A stretch of 64,000 bases of DNA from Terriglobia bacterium. GTDB taxonomy: Bacteria > Acidobacteriota > Terriglobia > Terriglobales > Acidobacteriaceae. The notes beneath the pieces were generated by a model. It searched no databases and was not told the origin of the DNA. It saw only the letters and a program-made list of their open reading frames with translations. Below, in pieces: positions 61,606 through 64,000 of the stretch (positions are counted from its first letter, which is position 1; every line of letters starts with the position of its first letter). The position numbers and the translations under genes are program-made. The stretch lies in the NCBI GenBank assembly GCA_020073185.1, contig JAIQFT010000017.1, positions 44,650 through 108,649 on the forward strand. Reading direction: 5' to 3'.

Positions 61606-62211
61606 TCAGTTGAAGGTTTCTCCGGAGATGAAACAGGTGACGGCCCCAAAGCCCGCGGTCGAATTACGTTGTGCAACCAACACAAATCTGCCCGACGGAG
61701 CATAGGCGTTTACCTCCTGGTTCACCACCGATACATGGCCATCCGGATTCGTGACGAGCGGGAAAGGGGTTGCCGCCGGTGTAATGAATTCCGCCAGTTC
61801 GGACGGGGACGACAGCAAAGCGATACGAACATTGTCCGCGGATTGACTTACGGCGCGGCAGGAGATGAAGTCTACCCGGAAACTCGATCCTTGCGTCACG
61901 TTGTAAGAAATCGAACCCGTACTCCCTTGCTGCAGTTCGATAGAACCGTCGTTGAATTCTCCGACTAACGTAAACTGCAACGGAGTTCCCTGGCTCGGCG
62001 CGTTGGCGAGCGTAACCGGCACTGGCGTGTTGCCGATAGTGACCGGCAAGGGCGACTCGGGAAGGGTGACCGGCAAGGGCGTGTTGCCAATGTTCACGAT
62101 ACCGCTGACGGTGGGGCCGGCTTGCGTCGGCGTTGCGTTAACTCCCGCGATAATCGCGACCATCACGCTCAGCCCCAGGATGGATACTGCATATCGGTTC
62201 AGTCGATTCAT
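61606..62211 (-). CDS. Exported protein with NIGNTPLPVT-type repeats, function unknown
   Basis: 201 residues with a signal peptide (about residues 8-30). Then come three to four short near-repeats of the pattern [I/L]GNTPxPVTL: IVNIGNTPLPVTLPESPLPV and TIGNTPVPVTLANAP. The rest is a beta-rich domain with two Cys (FISCRAV, TCFISGE) that may form a disulfide, and a VVNQEVNAYAP segment. GGAGGAGAG precedes the ATG: a strong ribosome site. It lies on the opposite strand between the TonB gene and its decayed copy. No family name can be given. Confidence 0.7.
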   Translation of the reverse strand: MNRLNRYAVSILGLSVMVAIIAGVNATPTQAGPTVSGIVNIGNTPLPVTLPESPLPVTIGNTPVPVTLANAPSQGTPLQFTLVGEFNDGSIELQQGSTGSISYNVTQGSSFRVDFISCRAVSQSADNVRIALLSSPSELAEFITPAATPFPLVTNPDGHVSVVNQEVNAYAPSGRFVLVAQRNSTAGFGAVTCFISGETFN

Positions 62212-62429
62212 TCTCTCCTCCGCGTGCTAGTGAAAATTCCAGACTTCCAAGGCTGCTCTTACGGGTAATACGGCCGGCCTAACTCTTGTGTATTTTCATG
62301 TCCACGCTAGTGTCCTCTCCAAACCGGATTGTCTCCCGCACAGGAAGTGGCCTCGATGCCTTCGCCCCCCACAAGAGTGGCGGATTCTTATACCGGCTCC
62401 GAAAATGTCGTGACAAGTGGCCTTTTTTC

Positions 62430-62632
62430 TCCCAGTGCTGTGGTTGGTGGACCCCTACGCCCACTCGCAGAATGTCAGGGTCGCCCGCCCGCTCGGCTTG
62501 CGCCCGGATCGGAAGGCTAGGGATGGCGTGCGCCCGTGGAGGTTCGAGCCCGCCCTGAAGGACGGCCGCCCGGTGGCGCTGCAGATCAACGTCGAAGTAA
62601 ACTTCAGGCTCTACGAGAATAGTTCGCTGTAG
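62430..62632 (+). pseudogene. Decayed copy of the TonB C-terminal domain
   Basis: About 65 codons match the last residues of the TonB-family protein at 60431: VRVARPLGLRPDRKA and RFEPALKDGRPVALQINVEV against RVARSLGMGLDQKA and KFEPAMKDGRPVAVQINVEV. There is no start, no N-terminal domain and frame drift at its left edge. Past the stop, TTCGCTGTAGC and the following hairpin also match. It is a degenerate duplicate of the tonB 3' end. Confidence 0.8.
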
Positions 62633-62643
62633 CAATTACAAGC

Positions 62644-62684
62644 GAAAAGGAGAGAGGTAACCGGCGTCTCTCTTTCGTTTTTTG
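62644..62684 (+). terminator. Terminator copied with the TonB fragment
   Basis: GGAGAGAGGTAACCGGCGTCTCTC followed by TTTCGTTTTTT. It is a diverged copy of the terminator at 61471-61500, sharing the TAACCGGC loop. Confidence 0.65.
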
Positions 62685-62881
62685 CGGCGTTCGCATGCGA
62701 CCGCCCTCTCCGACCGTCTTTTCGTCCTGATTGACTCCATTCGATTCCGCCGCTCCGGGTCTGGCAACCTGCAGACGATCCACTATGTGTGAAAAAGGAG
62801 ACAGGCGATATATCATGCATCCGCCCGGCATCCCCCAAACCTGTCTCCGTCTTTCGGCTCTACGGGAGGTATGCAAAGGCC

Positions 62882-64000
62882 ATGCCATCTGCATTCTGGA
62901 TAATCGGCGCTTTCGGCTGTCGATCCCAGCGCCTCGTCACCCAGGTCCTCGCTTTGCTCCTTGCTACTTTCGTGGCAGGGGCGACTGTGGCGAGCGGCGC
63001 CTCTGGTCATCCAGAAGCGGAAGTGCTTCCCAATTCCGTAGAGTTGCTGCCAGGTGGCCAGAGGACGCGGGTGTTAGTAGTGTTGCGGAATGCGACCGAA
63101 GCGAGCCTGCGCGATGTGGGACTGTCGTGGCTGAACGATGAGGCAGTGAAAATATCCGCAGCCTCCTCTCTGCATTTGGCAAGCTTGGCGCCACATGCGG
63201 AGACGGCTTGGACGCTTGAGTTCTCCCAGGCGGGGCTTGACCCAGTTACAGGCTCGGTTCGCTTGCGAATCGATTACAAGGAGGAGTCGGTCCCGAAGAT
63301 TGTCGCCTTGTCTGTGCCCGTAAAGAGCCGTGAACCTGCCTTGATGGACAGTTATCTCGACGCGAAGATCGAGACCACTCTGGAAACACTTGATACCTAT
63401 CACCGGGGCAAGGTCAACTTGTTGCTCACGAACAAGCTGGGGCGAAAACTTTTGTTGAACATCCAGGCCAGCGGTCCCGATTTCATTTGCTTTCCTGCGG
63501 ACCAGAAGGATTGCGGTTCGGGGGCGGTGGCGGAGAGTGTTGGTTTAATGCGGAGGCTTGCTGCCGTATTTCGCAGAGGCGCTAGTGCCGGCGAAAAAAC
63601 ACCTTCGCAGACTGAACGTCGGGGAATTGAGATTGAACCTTATCAGACCCGCGTGGAGGTATTCGAGGTCGGCGCCAAAGAGAGAGTGGAGCCCGGAAAA
63701 TATCTGCTGGCCTTTGAAATCTTTCTCACGCCGAGCGGCACTCAGTCTGTCACCCGCAGCGTGGTGAAGACTCAGGTAGTTGAAGTCGGCGTGCTCGAAG
63801 ACTGCATTCGTGAGGATTTGAACAAGCGCGCCCCCCGCATGATGGCTGTGCTCCGTCCACTGAAACTGATCATCGATAATTATCCGGAAAACCAGGTTGA
63901 AGAGTTTGAGACTGTAAACAATCCGGAAGACGTCACGATGGGATCTCGCACAATTCCGTTTTCGAAGATTTTGTATATCGAGCAGGACGACTTTCGCGAA
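62882..64000 (+). CDS. Exported protein joined in frame to a glutaminyl-tRNA synthetase C-terminal region (runs off window)
   Basis: 373 codons open to the window end. Residues 1-306: a signal-anchor-like start ([19 protein letters not shown]) and two beta-rich repeats of Ig-like character ([39 protein letters not shown]), family unknown. From about residue 308 the sequence is glutaminyl-tRNA synthetase: [29 protein letters not shown], and [16 protein letters not shown], matching the start of its anticodon-binding barrel. The switch is in frame near 63787-63803 and the bases there look less GC-rich. No GlnRS catalytic domain is present. Either a fusion or a join of two unrelated pieces. Confidence 0.75.
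   Translation, partial: MPSAFWIIGAFGCRSQRLVTQVLALLLATFVAGATVASGASGHPEAEVLPNSVELLPGGQRTRVLVVLRNATEASLRDVGLSWLNDEAVKISAASSLHLASLAPHAETAWTLEFSQAGLDPVTGSVRLRIDYKEESVPKIVALSVPVKSREPALMDSYLDAKIETTLETLDTYHRGKVNLLLTNKLGRKLLLNIQASGPDFICFPADQKDCGSGAVAESVGLMRRLAAVFRRGASAGEKTPSQTERRGIEIEPYQTRVEVFEVGAKERVEPGKYLLAFEIFLTPSGTQSVTRSVVKTQVVEVGVLEDCIREDLNKRAPRMMAVLRPLKLIIDNYPENQVEEFETVNNPEDVTMGSRTIPFSKILYIEQDDFRE

Overview
The window is one dense, GC-rich bacterial segment with chromosomal housekeeping content. No phage or plasmid module, insertion sequence, CRISPR array or rRNA was seen. The organism is most likely an acidobacterium of the Terriglobia/Koribacter type. This is inferred from the gene families, the b558-type succinate dehydrogenase, a serine/threonine kinase fused to TPRs, the HemQ pair, and spacers full of degenerate short-word repeats. 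No 16S or other decisive marker is present.

Layout. 0-9 kb holds the icd 3' end, mdh, an SRPBCC protein, two cyclophilins, an M19 dipeptidase broken by a frameshift, an M15-like peptidase, and sdhC-sdhA-sdhB. 9-20 kb holds a GAF protein, rdgB, tRNA-Arg(ACG), a PLP decarboxylase/GHMP kinase/CPBP protease run, a Tat-type amidase, nadE and a DsbA-like protein. 20-30 kb holds a secretin coupled to a YmdB-type phosphoesterase, then a muropeptide-recycling block (frameshifted peptide-binding lipoprotein, anmK, nagZ) and mutS. 29-41 kb holds a galT homologue, a beta-lactamase-like serine hydrolase, ccsA-hemA-hemC-hemD, a kinase-TPR gene bracketed by direct repeats, nth, and two divergent chlorite-dismutase-family genes. 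41-54 kb holds DedA, small secreted proteins, an SDR, ggt, inositol-phosphate synthase, an M48 protease, a CBS protein, a sigma/anti-sigma pair and a Slt-type transglycosylase. 55-64 kb holds gdhA, lspA-ileS, a TonB-family gene plus a decayed copy of its 3' end, a secreted repeat protein, and an open frame that changes from a secreted protein into glutaminyl-tRNA synthetase sequence.

How the genes fit together. icd, mdh and sdhCAB are TCA-cycle functions. hemA, hemC, hemD and the true HemQ point to the coproporphyrin-dependent heme route. AnmK, NagZ, the oligopeptide-binding lipoprotein, the M15/M19 peptidases, the Slt transglycosylase and LspA are envelope turnover and processing functions.

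The best second-look items are these. mutS carries a perfect 59-bp internal duplication that replaces part of domain II. An in-frame junction to GlnRS sits at the window end. The kinase gene is bracketed by near-identical direct repeats. An intergenic repeat appears to encode a lipoprotein signal peptide. A GalT homologue lacks its nucleophilic His, and a Cld-family paralogue lacks the heme His. Several of these (two frameshifts, mutS, GlnRS) could instead be sequencing or assembly errors. I found no convincing new multi-gene system.
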